63,630 nucleotides of DNA, taken from NCBI GenBank assembly GCA_032117095.1, contig JAULZZ010000073.1, forward strand, positions 1 through 63,630, written 5' to 3'. Both the position numbers and the translations under genes were made by a program. Of the stretch, positions 51,282 to 59,741 are shown piece by piece. The notes below the pieces were generated by a model. That model was not told where the DNA came from. It worked only from the letters and a program-made list of their open reading frames with translations, and did no database searches. Source of the stretch: REEB470 sp032117095 (GTDB taxonomy: Bacteria > Bacillota > Bacilli > Paenibacillales > YIM-B00363). Numbering within the stretch: the stretch's first letter is position 1; each line of letters begins with the position of its first letter.

Positions 51282-54200
51282 TCAGGTTAAAAACAAGCGA
51301 TACAACATTTTTGTGGCTTCGGCGCGCGTCACGCGGTCTTTAGGACGGAGTCGTTGACGACTTCCCTGTATCATCTGGGAACGCAATCCGATTTCAATCG
51401 CTCCTTTGGCATAAGGGGCAATTTTATTGCTGTCAGAAAACAACGTCGCAAAGTCAATCCCGCCTACCCACTGTTTCCCGAGCAACCGCACTAAAATCGC
51501 CACGAGTTCTTCGCGGGTGACGGCAACTTCTGGCTTAAATCGTCCGTCTGGATAGCCTCCGATATACTTTGCCTCCACGACAGAGGCCACATAGGGGGCA
51601 TACCATGCGGTAGGATTGATGTCTTTGAATGTAGGCGTTTGTTTTGCTGGGGGCAAATTGGCGATAAGCGCTATCATTTTGGCTAATTCGGCCCGAGATA
51701 CAAACCCTGTGGGTTCAAACTTCCCGTTGTTCTGCCCCTTAATATACGCTTTTGCTGCCATAGAAGTGATGTATTCATGCGCCCAATAACTTGGATTTAC
51801 ATCAGAAAATGCGGGATGCAGTTGTGTAATAAACAACCGATCAAACTGGGTGATGCGCACAGAAATGTGCCCCAATAGCGTGCGGTATATGCCCCCCCTA
51901 TTTTGCAACGTGCCGTCTTCCATCAACTGCATCACCGTTAAGCGATCTGCCCGATCGCCATCTAGCAATGCATACGGGAACCGCAATGTAAACGCCTCAT
52001 TGGGGACTACTATCGGTTCAGGGAGCGGTTGAAGAACCGACTTTCGTTTTGCACTCAAGGTGTACACCGTTGTGAGTTTCCCGATCCACTGCTGTTGAAG
52101 TGGACTGAGCCCTTTTTTTGCATACGCACTCAGTTTTCCTTTTTCGATGGAGAGTATGACAGCATCTTCCTCCGTTACCCGCGAAAACATCGTCAACAGT
52201 TGCGCAGGAGTGAAGACAAAGGAAGCCAACTCTGTGGCGATTTCAATTTCGGAAGAACGAAATTGCTTTATCGCCTCAAATAAAGCCGGTGTGAGTGTAA
52301 TGTCGTATCGCACTGGCTTTTCAATCGAGGGAATCACGTTGAACACGGTACGCAATGCAATCTCGTCTTTGATATCCGCTTTTTGAAACGCTTCTTGAAG
52401 CATTTGACGCGTTTTGACGGCTTGTTGTGCTTTGCTCTCCATAGTCAACACATGTTCTCGTGTAATCTCTGCTTCTGCACCTTGCCCAGTCGTGTTGGCG
52501 GTGATCGCAATCGTATTGTGCGCATTGACCAAGTATTCTGAGGCGACACCGATGCGACGCAAGATCGACTGTGTATGCCACAATTGGGTTTTCGTTTTCT
52601 CAAAAAGTTGATGCGCCGCTTGAATCGTTTTTAAGAGGAGCGTTTGTCCCGCATTGACTTCAATTTCCATTGTCATTTGCAATGCATACTGCAACAACGT
52701 TTGCGCAGTGTCTAAAGCGGTCGTCCGCTGAGACGGCGTCAAACTTTGCTTGCTAAGCTCTTCTTGGATCACGCCCAGCGTCTGCATCAGCGCATTATGC
52801 ATCGTCGTCACCGCAGCAGCCGATGTCGTAGCAAGAGACAACGGGGGAGCATTGCGAAACGGATGATTGTCGGGAAGTTGTGCTACTTTGTTTTGTTTGT
52901 ATGCCAAATATCCTTCTAATTTTTGGCGATCTGCCGTCGTCAGCGGCGTCGAAGTACGGATGATGTCCTCGTTGTTTTGTGCGGTAATCTTATTGGGCAA
53001 AAAATCCATCGTATAGACAGCACTGGTGAAACTGCGAGACGCATCCACACGACCGTCAAATATTCCCAATACGAGACGTTCCGCACGGGCATCGAGGGAA
53101 AAAGATTGTCCGATACGCGCCCCGCGCGCCCCCTTTATGGTATATGTATTGGCGCCGTCATACCCTTCCCCGATAATCCCGACTTGGTTCCACCGTTTAT
53201 TCATCACACCGCCCGCTTCAAACAAGTACAATGCCCCCGCCGAGGCGTTTGCATTCGCTTTGCCGTCGTCGTCGGTTGCCCCAACCACGAGTTGTCGCGC
53301 TTCAGCCCCAACGGCAATCGCAGCGCCAAAATGATCCTGGTCGTCTAACACCATCGAGACGTCGCGTATTTTGGTGTATCCACTACCAATCATGTGATCG
53401 ATTCGTCCGTTGGTGAAGTTCGCCGTCATAAAATCGATAGCATATACCGCCCCTGTTGCATCGGTCTGGTTTGCATTGCCATCGTCATTGGGTGCCCCAA
53501 CAAAAAGTAACGTTCCTTTTTCGTCCAGCGCAAGAGAAGCCCCAAAATTGTCGTATGCATCGAGCGTGACCTCGATGTCTTGTATGCCCGTATACCCTTT
53601 CCCTATTTTCCCTACGTAAATGGGCGGCTCGTCTGCCTCAATGGGCACGTGCAATAAATATACTGCTCCTGCTGAGGCGGTTTTGTTGTCAAATCCATCA
53701 TCAAAATCGGCACCAACGGCTAAGCGATCGCCCGCTGCGTTCCAAGAAACGGACACCCCAAACCGATCGTATGCATCCAAATCGAGGGATAAATTGCGCT
53801 TTCCTTTATACCCTTTGCCGATGGTCGAAATGAGTTCTCCGTCGCTAAAGGAATCATCCGCAAACGAAAACACGTATACTGCCCCAAATCCCTCGTCTGC
53901 AATACTTTCTCCATCATCGAGGGGAGCCCCGACGACGAGACGATCTCCCTTTGCATTGAGTGCAACGGATTGTCCAAAATTATCAAACGACGCCAAGTTT
54001 GGCAACGATATATTTTTTGCATTTGCGGACTTGTCATAGCCCTTCCCAATCACCCCTTCTAATTTCCACCCCCCTTGTTCCTTGCTATACAAATACACCG
54101 CACCGTACCCACGGTTTTTTTGATTTCCCTCCGTTGGAAACCCCTCATCTGTACTCATGCCAATGACCATACGGTCACCCGCAGCATTGAGCGAAACAGA

Positions 54201-54656
54201 TTGTCCGAATCGATGCACGGGAAATGTAGCGTCCGCATTTGCCTTTTTTTGTTCAGCAAGCGGATGATCTGTGCGGGATTCCAACGTCCCCCCAGCAAAA
54301 GACGGCAATAACAACGCATCGTCTACGCCATCAAAACGGAGAGACGATCCGTTGTCGCGTGCGGTGCGTTGCCATAGCGGTTGACGCTCTTTATTCATTT
54401 GGGTGGCATGTCGTTTGTAGGGGCTTTTATCTCTCCATTCACTGATACGCATCTCACGATCGACAGTCACGGTATTTTCATCTGAGGCATCTAACCACAA
54501 ACTCACATTCGGAAGTTGCTCTGGTGTCCATTCAGACTGTTGGATCGCTTGCGGTATCGTAAAAGAAGCTTGTGCATGACCTTCACGTGTTCCTCCTGGG
54601 ATCAGCAATGCCGTCACACAGAAAATTTTTAGAAAAACGCAAGATTTTTTCATCAT
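51282..54656 (-). CDS. Large SLH-anchored beta-propeller surface protein
   Basis: This 1124-residue exported protein has a signal peptide ('LKIFCVTALLIPGGTREGHA') and an N-terminal lectin/LamG-like region with 'PNVSLWLDASDENTVTVDRE' and 'SLRFDGVDDALLLPSF'. At least six FG-GAP/integrin-alpha-like repeats follow ('NFGQSVALNAKGDRLVVGAP', 'GAVYVFSF' and variants), then a helical middle region (about 560-830) and three C-terminal SLH domains ('FSDVNPSYWAHEYITSMAAK', 'GYPDGRFKPEVAVTREELVA', 'RLRPKDRVTRAEATKMLYRL'). The SLH domains would anchor it to pyruvylated wall polymer. The beta-propeller suggests ligand or matrix binding, but its partner is unknown. It follows ctaG by 46 nt. An AAGGGAG lies 13 nt before the start. 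Confidence 0.88.
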   Translation of the reverse strand: MMKKSCVFLKIFCVTALLIPGGTREGHAQASFTIPQAIQQSEWTPEQLPNVSLWLDASDENTVTVDREMRISEWRDKSPYKRHATQMNKERQPLWQRTARDNGSSLRFDGVDDALLLPSFAGGTLESRTDHPLAEQKKANADATFPVHRFGQSVSLNAAGDRMVIGMSTDEGFPTEGNQKNRGYGAVYLYSKEQGGWKLEGVIGKGYDKSANAKNISLPNLASFDNFGQSVALNAKGDRLVVGAPLDDGESIADEGFGAVYVFSFADDSFSDGELISTIGKGYKGKRNLSLDLDAYDRFGVSVSWNAAGDRLAVGADFDDGFDNKTASAGAVYLLHVPIEADEPPIYVGKIGKGYTGIQDIEVTLDAYDNFGASLALDEKGTLLFVGAPNDDGNANQTDATGAVYAIDFMTANFTNGRIDHMIGSGYTKIRDVSMVLDDQDHFGAAIAVGAEARQLVVGATDDDGKANANASAGALYLFEAGGVMNKRWNQVGIIGEGYDGANTYTIKGARGARIGQSFSLDARAERLVLGIFDGRVDASRSFTSAVYTMDFLPNKITAQNNEDIIRTSTPLTTADRQKLEGYLAYKQNKVAQLPDNHPFRNAPPLSLATTSAAAVTTMHNALMQTLGVIQEELSKQSLTPSQRTTALDTAQTLLQYALQMTMEIEVNAGQTLLLKTIQAAHQLFEKTKTQLWHTQSILRRIGVASEYLVNAHNTIAITANTTGQGAEAEITREHVLTMESKAQQAVKTRQMLQEAFQKADIKDEIALRTVFNVIPSIEKPVRYDITLTPALFEAIKQFRSSEIEIATELASFVFTPAQLLTMFSRVTEEDAVILSIEKGKLSAYAKKGLSPLQQQWIGKLTTVYTLSAKRKSVLQPLPEPIVVPNEAFTLRFPYALLDGDRADRLTVMQLMEDGTLQNRGGIYRTLLGHISVRITQFDRLFITQLHPAFSDVNPSYWAHEYITSMAAKAYIKGQNNGKFEPTGFVSRAELAKMIALIANLPPAKQTPTFKDINPTAWYAPYVASVVEAKYIGGYPDGRFKPEVAVTREELVAILVRLLGKQWVGGIDFATLFSDSNKIAPYAKGAIEIGLRSQMIQGSRQRLRPKDRVTRAEATKMLYRLFLT

Positions 54657-54702
54657 ATCAGAATCGTTACTCCCTTAGCGCAGACTCAACCGTACGCCCA
54701 AC

Positions 54703-55593
54703 CTACAACGAGGGAGATGGATCAAGCGATCGCTCACGCTCATTGTGCTCTGTGCCATTCTCATGCTGGTACCACTGCCGAAACACATACACAAGTATTG
54801 TACCATAAACAAATTCTTGTGTCAGTTTCATAATCACACCGCCCAACTGTTGATCCGTCAAGGGTTCGATCCACGCCAAGGACTGTGGACCTGAAAACAA
54901 CGTCAGCAACGTTTCTTTGGACATGTTCGTCACGCAATAGCCCATCGCCGTAGCCCACATTTGTGGGTCGGTATACGTTGCGTACAGTGGTTCATTGGCA
55001 AAAATGATCAGCGCACACGCTGGCATCAACAACACACTGTTTGCAAAAATGTACCCCATTTTTTTAACGCCCACGAGGGTGTCAAGCTTTGCAACAGGAC
55101 AAATAATCGGAAACCACATGAGCACCGCCGTGAAAAACAAAATTCCGTAGTACACAGTATGCAACGTATAATTTACCATGATCGCATCGTGCGCACTCGG
55201 AACATGATACAGAGAAAAGGCAACGTTAAAAGCGACTAACGCCACCAATGGATGAATCAAAAAGCGAAACATCCGAACAAGTTTGAATTTCCCCAGCGGT
55301 TGTACCATTTGTTCGGTGAGTCCAGCAAGCAACAACGGCGGGGCGATCAAAAACGTCAATGTCATTGTCACCATATGAAACGTAAACATCAAATGTCCAT
55401 ACAAGTCGATCGGACTTCCTAATCCCAAATAAATACATATAAGACCTGCATAGAACGCGATTTGCTTACGCAATGGAACGCTTGTTTTGTGGAACGCACG
55501 AATCATCCAACCATAGACGAGTGCACAAGCGAGTACTGTCGTAAGCAACCACGGACTCCACCATGACTGCCACCCAAACGGATCGAACATCAT
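54703..55593 (-). CDS. ctaG: Cytochrome c oxidase assembly factor CtaG
   Basis: CtaG (Bacillus type, caa3_CtaG family) is a membrane protein needed for caa3 oxidase assembly, probably for copper delivery. The 296-residue product has about seven helices: 'WLLTTVLACALVYGWMI', 'IYLGLGSPIDLYGHLMFTFH' and 'MVTMTLTFLIAPPLLLAGL'. Conserved His residues and Met-rich patches are also visible ('LYHVPSAHDAIMVNY'). It closes the ctaC-D-E-F-G operon. Confidence 0.92.
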   Translation of the reverse strand: MMFDPFGWQSWWSPWLLTTVLACALVYGWMIRAFHKTSVPLRKQIAFYAGLICIYLGLGSPIDLYGHLMFTFHMVTMTLTFLIAPPLLLAGLTEQMVQPLGKFKLVRMFRFLIHPLVALVAFNVAFSLYHVPSAHDAIMVNYTLHTVYYGILFFTAVLMWFPIICPVAKLDTLVGVKKMGYIFANSVLLMPACALIIFANEPLYATYTDPQMWATAMGYCVTNMSKETLLTLFSGPQSLAWIEPLTDQQLGGVIMKLTQEFVYGTILVYVFRQWYQHENGTEHNERERSLDPSPSL

Positions 55594-55628
55594 GAAGAAC
55601 GCCCCCTTTTATCGGGCACGTGCGCCCG

Positions 55629-56003
55629 TCAATAGAGCCAAGACCACACCGTACCGGCTACGATGCACGTCAGGGCGACAAAAAAACCCATGGCGATCCC
55701 GAGTATAGGTACGCCGTGCCCTTTGTCTTTCATATGCATCCAAAATGCCAACTGTACGACCGCTTGAAATAACGCAAGGAACAAAATCAGCAATACAACG
55801 AACCAGCGTTGGACGTGCGCATCTTCTGCAATCGCATAAGAAACCGCCAAAAAAGCAAATGCGGTGAGCAATATAGACAACGCAAAGGCGACCAAGTGGG
55901 TGCGTGGCCCTTCTAGACGTACTTTTTTGTGCACGATCGGCTGCCCGTTCGCAGGCGATAGACTACTTTTCGGGATACTACTTTTCATTTTGTTTTTGTT
56001 CAT
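55629..56003 (-). CDS. ctaF: Cytochrome c oxidase subunit IV (CtaF)
   Basis: This 124-residue small subunit has three helices: 'THLVAFALSILLTAFAFLAV', 'WFVVLLILFLALFQAVVQLA' with 'FWMHMKDKG', and 'ILGIAMGFFVALTCIVAGTV'. The 'QLxxWMHMKD' motif is typical of bacterial subunit IV. It starts 4 nt after ctaE and stabilises the caa3 complex. Confidence 0.9.
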   Translation of the reverse strand: MNKNKMKSSIPKSSLSPANGQPIVHKKVRLEGPRTHLVAFALSILLTAFAFLAVSYAIAEDAHVQRWFVVLLILFLALFQAVVQLAFWMHMKDKGHGVPILGIAMGFFVALTCIVAGTVWSWLY

Positions 56004-56007
56004 TTTC

Positions 56008-56628
56008 CTACCCCCCCAATACCCCCATCAAATACACGAGCGTAAAGATGAACACCCACACGACATCAATAAAGTGCCAATACAATGCGGAGACATACAC
56101 TTTGGAAGCGGTGACTGCGGTGATGCCTTTGCGCCACAACTGCACAACAAGCAAGCTAATCCATATCACCCCAAAGGCAACATGCGCACCATGAAATCCG
56201 ACCAAGGAGTAAAAGGACGTTGCAAATGCACTCGTTGAAAACTTGTGCCCTTCATTCACATAATGAATGAACTCGTATATTTCGAGACCTAAAAAACCGA
56301 AACCAAGCAATACGGTGACGCCCAACCAAACCATCGTGGAACGTACTGATTTGCGATGAAGTGCCATGATGGCGAACACACTCGTCAGCGAGCTCGTCAA
56401 CAAAATAAACGTCGCCCACCCCACCAAAACGAGATCAAACAGCTCCTGCCCTGTTGGACCGTCCAGCGTATTGCTACGCAACGTCAAATACGCGGCAAAG
56501 AGGGTACCGAACAATACGCATTCTCCACCTAAAAACAACCAAAATCCAAGGATTTTGTTGCGCCCCTCTAATGTGGAATATTCGAGGGCGTGTTCGTGTT
56601 CTTGTGTGTGCTGTGCAACAGTAGTCAT
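56008..56628 (-). CDS. ctaE: Cytochrome c oxidase subunit III (CtaE)
   Basis: The 206-residue subunit III has five helices, as in the Bacillus caa3 form: 'NKILGFWLFLGGECVLFGTL', 'TFILLTSSLTSVFAIMALH', 'VGFHGAHVAFGVIWISLLVV' and 'SALYWHFIDVVWVFIFTLVY'. The 'FHGAHV' and 'WHFIDVVW' motifs are family marks. It overlaps ctaD by 4 nt (ATGA). Confidence 0.95.
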   Translation of the reverse strand: MTTVAQHTQEHEHALEYSTLEGRNKILGFWLFLGGECVLFGTLFAAYLTLRSNTLDGPTGQELFDLVLVGWATFILLTSSLTSVFAIMALHRKSVRSTMVWLGVTVLLGFGFLGLEIYEFIHYVNEGHKFSTSAFATSFYSLVGFHGAHVAFGVIWISLLVVQLWRKGITAVTASKVYVSALYWHFIDVVWVFIFTLVYLMGVLGG

Positions 56629-58505
56629 CGGGAGGTTTCCTCCATTTCTGACGGTTCAATATGATAGCCATGGTCATCGATGACGGAACGGAAAAACATC
56701 GCCATAAATGTGATAACAAGGCCCACAATCGCCACACCATACCCGTTCCATTCATTGCTATACATAAATCCGAGTGCCGCAATAAACAAACCCGCCGACA
56801 TCACGAATGGCAATATCGAAGGCGACGGCATGTGAATCGATCCGAGTGGTTCCGCGGGTGTCATCGCTGTTTTCCCTTCCATTTTTTCTTTCCACCATGC
56901 ATCGATGCCGCGCACTTGTGGCGTTTGGGCAAAGTTGTATTCAGGGGCAGGCGATGAAATCGTCCATTCTAACGTGCGTCCCGCACCATCCCACGGATCG
57001 GGAAGCGCATTTTTTGGTTTGCGCATCGTGATGACAATGTTAATGAGCAGCAATACAGTTGCCACGCCCATGAGCATTGCCCCCACGGTGGAAACTGCGT
57101 TCATCCATCCCCAGCCTGGATTTTGGGATTCGTCTAAGTACGTATATACACGACGTGGCATCCCAATCATGCCAAGGAAATGTTGAATGAAAAACGTCAG
57201 ATGAAATCCGACCATGAACAGCCAAAAAATCCACTTTCCTAAAGGTTCATGAAGCGATCGTCCGAACATTTTTGGGAACCAGTAAAACAATCCTGCGAAC
57301 AAACCCAGTACAATGCCTCCTACGATGACATAATGAAAATGGGCAACGACAAAATAGCTGTCGTGGAACTGAAAATCTGCCGGCGGTACGGCCAACATCA
57401 CTCCCGTAACCCCCCCCATCACAAACGTGGGGACGAACCCAATCGCAAATAAATTGGCCGTCGTGAAGCGGATTTGTCCGCCCCACATCGTAAACAACCA
57501 GTTGAAAATTTTCACGCCTGTGGGAACGGCAATGAGCATCGTGGCTACGGCAAACAACGCATTGGCGACGGGACCCAGTCCTGTCGTAAACATGTGATGC
57601 ACCCACACCATGAAACCGAGAAACCCAATGAGCACAATCGCAAACACCATCGTGCTATATCCGAACAGGCGTTTCTTAGAGAACGTTGGAATGACTTCGG
57701 AAATAATCCCAAACGCTGGTAGGATCAAGATGTATACTTCAGGGTGACCGAAAATCCAAAAAATATGTTGCCAAAGGACGGTGTTTCCGCCCATATTGGG
57801 ATCAAAAATATTCCCTTCGAACAAGCGATCAAACGTCAACAAGATAAGCCCGACCGCCAACGCTGGAAAGGCAAAGAGGATAAGCGCGGATGTAATAAAC
57901 GCTGTCCACGTAAACATCGGCAGGCGCATGTACGTCATCCCTGGGGCACGCATGTTTATGATCGTCACAAGGAAGTTAATCCCCCCGATGAGCGTCCCGA
58001 TTCCTGCGATTTGTAGCCCCATCAAAAAGAAATCCACCCCGCGATGAATGCTAAATTGTTCACTCGACAGAGGGACATACGCTGTCCATCCTGCATCGGG
58101 CACTTCCCCGACGAACCAGCTCAAATTTAGCAAAATACCGCCGAACAAAAACGTCCAGTATCCCAGTGCATTGATGAACGGAAACGCAACATCACGCGCA
58201 CCGATCTGCAACGGCACAATCGCATTCATGAACCCAAAAATAATCGGCATGGCGGCTAAAAATATCATGGTTGTGCCGTGCATCGTAATGAGCTCATTGT
58301 ACGTCTGTGCACTCACCACGTCCATCTGAGGACCGATGAGTTGCAACCGGATCAATAGCGCTTCGATCCCCCCGACAATAAAGAAAAATGCGCCTGAAAT
58401 CAAATACATTATGCCGATTTTCTTATGATCTACTGTCGTGAGCCAATCCATAATCCCACGATATCGCTTTACAGAATGGGCATGACTCGCTACCGCATTC
58501 GCCAT
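56625..58505 (-). CDS. ctaD: Cytochrome c oxidase subunit I (CtaD)
   Basis: This is the catalytic subunit, 626 residues, holding the haem a/a3-CuB centre. Family marks are 'ITMHGTTMIFLAAMPIIFGF', 'WQHIFWIFGHPEVYILILPA' (CuB His and the Tyr crosslink), 'VWVHHMFTTGLG' (two His) and 'SYFVVAHFHYVIVGGIVLGL' (haem ligands). The C-terminal extension with extra helices fits the caa3 type. It lies between ctaC and ctaE. Confidence 0.97.
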   Translation of the reverse strand: MANAVASHAHSVKRYRGIMDWLTTVDHKKIGIMYLISGAFFFIVGGIEALLIRLQLIGPQMDVVSAQTYNELITMHGTTMIFLAAMPIIFGFMNAIVPLQIGARDVAFPFINALGYWTFLFGGILLNLSWFVGEVPDAGWTAYVPLSSEQFSIHRGVDFFLMGLQIAGIGTLIGGINFLVTIINMRAPGMTYMRLPMFTWTAFITSALILFAFPALAVGLILLTFDRLFEGNIFDPNMGGNTVLWQHIFWIFGHPEVYILILPAFGIISEVIPTFSKKRLFGYSTMVFAIVLIGFLGFMVWVHHMFTTGLGPVANALFAVATMLIAVPTGVKIFNWLFTMWGGQIRFTTANLFAIGFVPTFVMGGVTGVMLAVPPADFQFHDSYFVVAHFHYVIVGGIVLGLFAGLFYWFPKMFGRSLHEPLGKWIFWLFMVGFHLTFFIQHFLGMIGMPRRVYTYLDESQNPGWGWMNAVSTVGAMLMGVATVLLLINIVITMRKPKNALPDPWDGAGRTLEWTISSPAPEYNFAQTPQVRGIDAWWKEKMEGKTAMTPAEPLGSIHMPSPSILPFVMSAGLFIAALGFMYSNEWNGYGVAIVGLVITFMAMFFRSVIDDHGYHIEPSEMEETSR

Positions 58506-58520
58506 CGGGATTCCTCCTCG

Positions 58521-59537
58521 TCATTTGAGCTGTAGCAAATATTTCGCCAAATCGTCGATTTGTTGCTCGTTCAACGGCGTAGCAGATCCTTCGCCGAATC
58601 CAGGCATGTTCGCCGCTGGTTTTATCGCTTGCGGGTCGCGAATCCACGCCTTGAGATTGTCTATGTCGTGGGGCAAAATTCCTGCAATCCGTGTGCGATC
58701 GCCAAATCCATTGAGGTGTGGCGCAACTGGACTTTGTGCGTCGGGGTTGATCGCATGACATTGAATACAGTTTGCCTTAAAGAGGACTTCCCCTGCGGCC
58801 AGCTCTGCTGGTACTGTCGGCGGTTCTTTCATGTTTGCTACCCATTGCTTAAAATCCTTATCACTGAGCACGACGGCCTTGAAATCCATCAACGCATGAG
58901 ATGGACCGCATAGCTCCGCACATTTTCCTTTGTACACGCCAACCTCTGTGGCTTCTAAGATGAAGTTTGTCACTTGTCCTGCATTCATGTCTTTCTTTCC
59001 ACCGATGGCTGGAATCCAAAACGAGTGGTTGACATCTACTGAGGTCAATTGAAATGCGAGCGTTGTGTTGACAGGAATGACCAAATCTTGCGACGTATGC
59101 ACACCAAGGTCAGGGTATGAAAACTCCCACCAGTATTGATGCCCCGTCACTTTGATTTTCAGCGCATTGGGGTCATTGGATGCATCTCGATCGTGCTTAA
59201 ACGAATAGCTAATCGTCGGCACAGCTAAGATCGCCAACAACAAAATCGGAATGATCGTCCAAATCATCTCCAACTTATAACTGCCTTCGACTTGTTTGGG
59301 GATGGACGTATCGCCACGCCGTGCCCGAAAACGAATGAGCACGTACACTGCGATCGCATACACCACAATGACGACGAGAATCATGATGGCCAAAGACAAC
59401 AACATCAGGAATAATTGCTCTTTTCCTTGCACACCTTTTGGTTGAAGTGGAGACGCTTCTAGGGCACACGAAGTGCTCGTCACAGCAATGAAGAGAAGCA
59501 GCAACACTAAACGAAACGTTTTCAAATAAGATCGCAT
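58521..59537 (-). CDS. ctaC: Cytochrome c oxidase subunit II with fused cytochrome c (CtaC)
   Basis: This 338-residue lipoprotein-like subunit has a signal peptide with a Cys ('LLLLFIAVTSTSCALEA'), two helices, the CuA site in 'GVYKGKCAELCGPSHALMDF' (Cys, Cys, His, Met) and a C-terminal cytochrome c domain with 'FKANCIQCHAINPDAQ' (CxxCH) and a Met in 'AANMPGFGEGS'. The fused cytochrome marks a caa3 oxidase that takes electrons from cytochrome c. It heads the cta operon behind the near-consensus promoter at 59663-59691. Confidence 0.96.
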   Translation of the reverse strand: MRSYLKTFRLVLLLLFIAVTSTSCALEASPLQPKGVQGKEQLFLMLLSLAIMILVVIVVYAIAVYVLIRFRARRGDTSIPKQVEGSYKLEMIWTIIPILLLAILAVPTISYSFKHDRDASNDPNALKIKVTGHQYWWEFSYPDLGVHTSQDLVIPVNTTLAFQLTSVDVNHSFWIPAIGGKKDMNAGQVTNFILEATEVGVYKGKCAELCGPSHALMDFKAVVLSDKDFKQWVANMKEPPTVPAELAAGEVLFKANCIQCHAINPDAQSPVAPHLNGFGDRTRIAGILPHDIDNLKAWIRDPQAIKPAANMPGFGEGSATPLNEQQIDDLAKYLLQLK

Positions 59538-59662
59538 CGGGGCAACCCTCCTCGTTTACGAAAAATAAACATACCCTGTGCACATTGCAAAAAACACGCT
59601 ATCCCTTATACGAATCCAAGCGGCGAATGCGCGCGAAAAATAAAAAGGACACCCTTTCACAA

Positions 59663-59691
59663 ACTATATGCATCTACGGGCGGTTTGTCAA
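59663..59691 (-). promoter_or_regulatory. Sigma-A promoter of the cta operon
   Basis: On the minus strand TTGACA (59691-59686) and TATAGT (59668-59663) are separated by 17 nt, close to ideal. It lies about 125 nt before ctaC. No other gene is in the 204-nt gap. Confidence 0.85.
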
Positions 59692-59717
59692 TTTATTTGG
59701 GACATTGTTCACAAATT

Positions 59718-59731
59718 GGACAGATTTGTCC
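59718..59731. promoter_or_regulatory. GGACA-N4-TGTCC inverted repeat upstream of the cta promoter
   Basis: GGACA (59718-59722) and TGTCC (59727-59731) lie about 27 nt upstream of the -35 box, a common position for an activator site. They also lie just after the ABC-F stop codon, so they could instead be part of its 3' end. There is no T-run, so a terminator is less likely. Confidence 0.4.
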
Positions 59732-59741
59732 GTTCGTTCCT

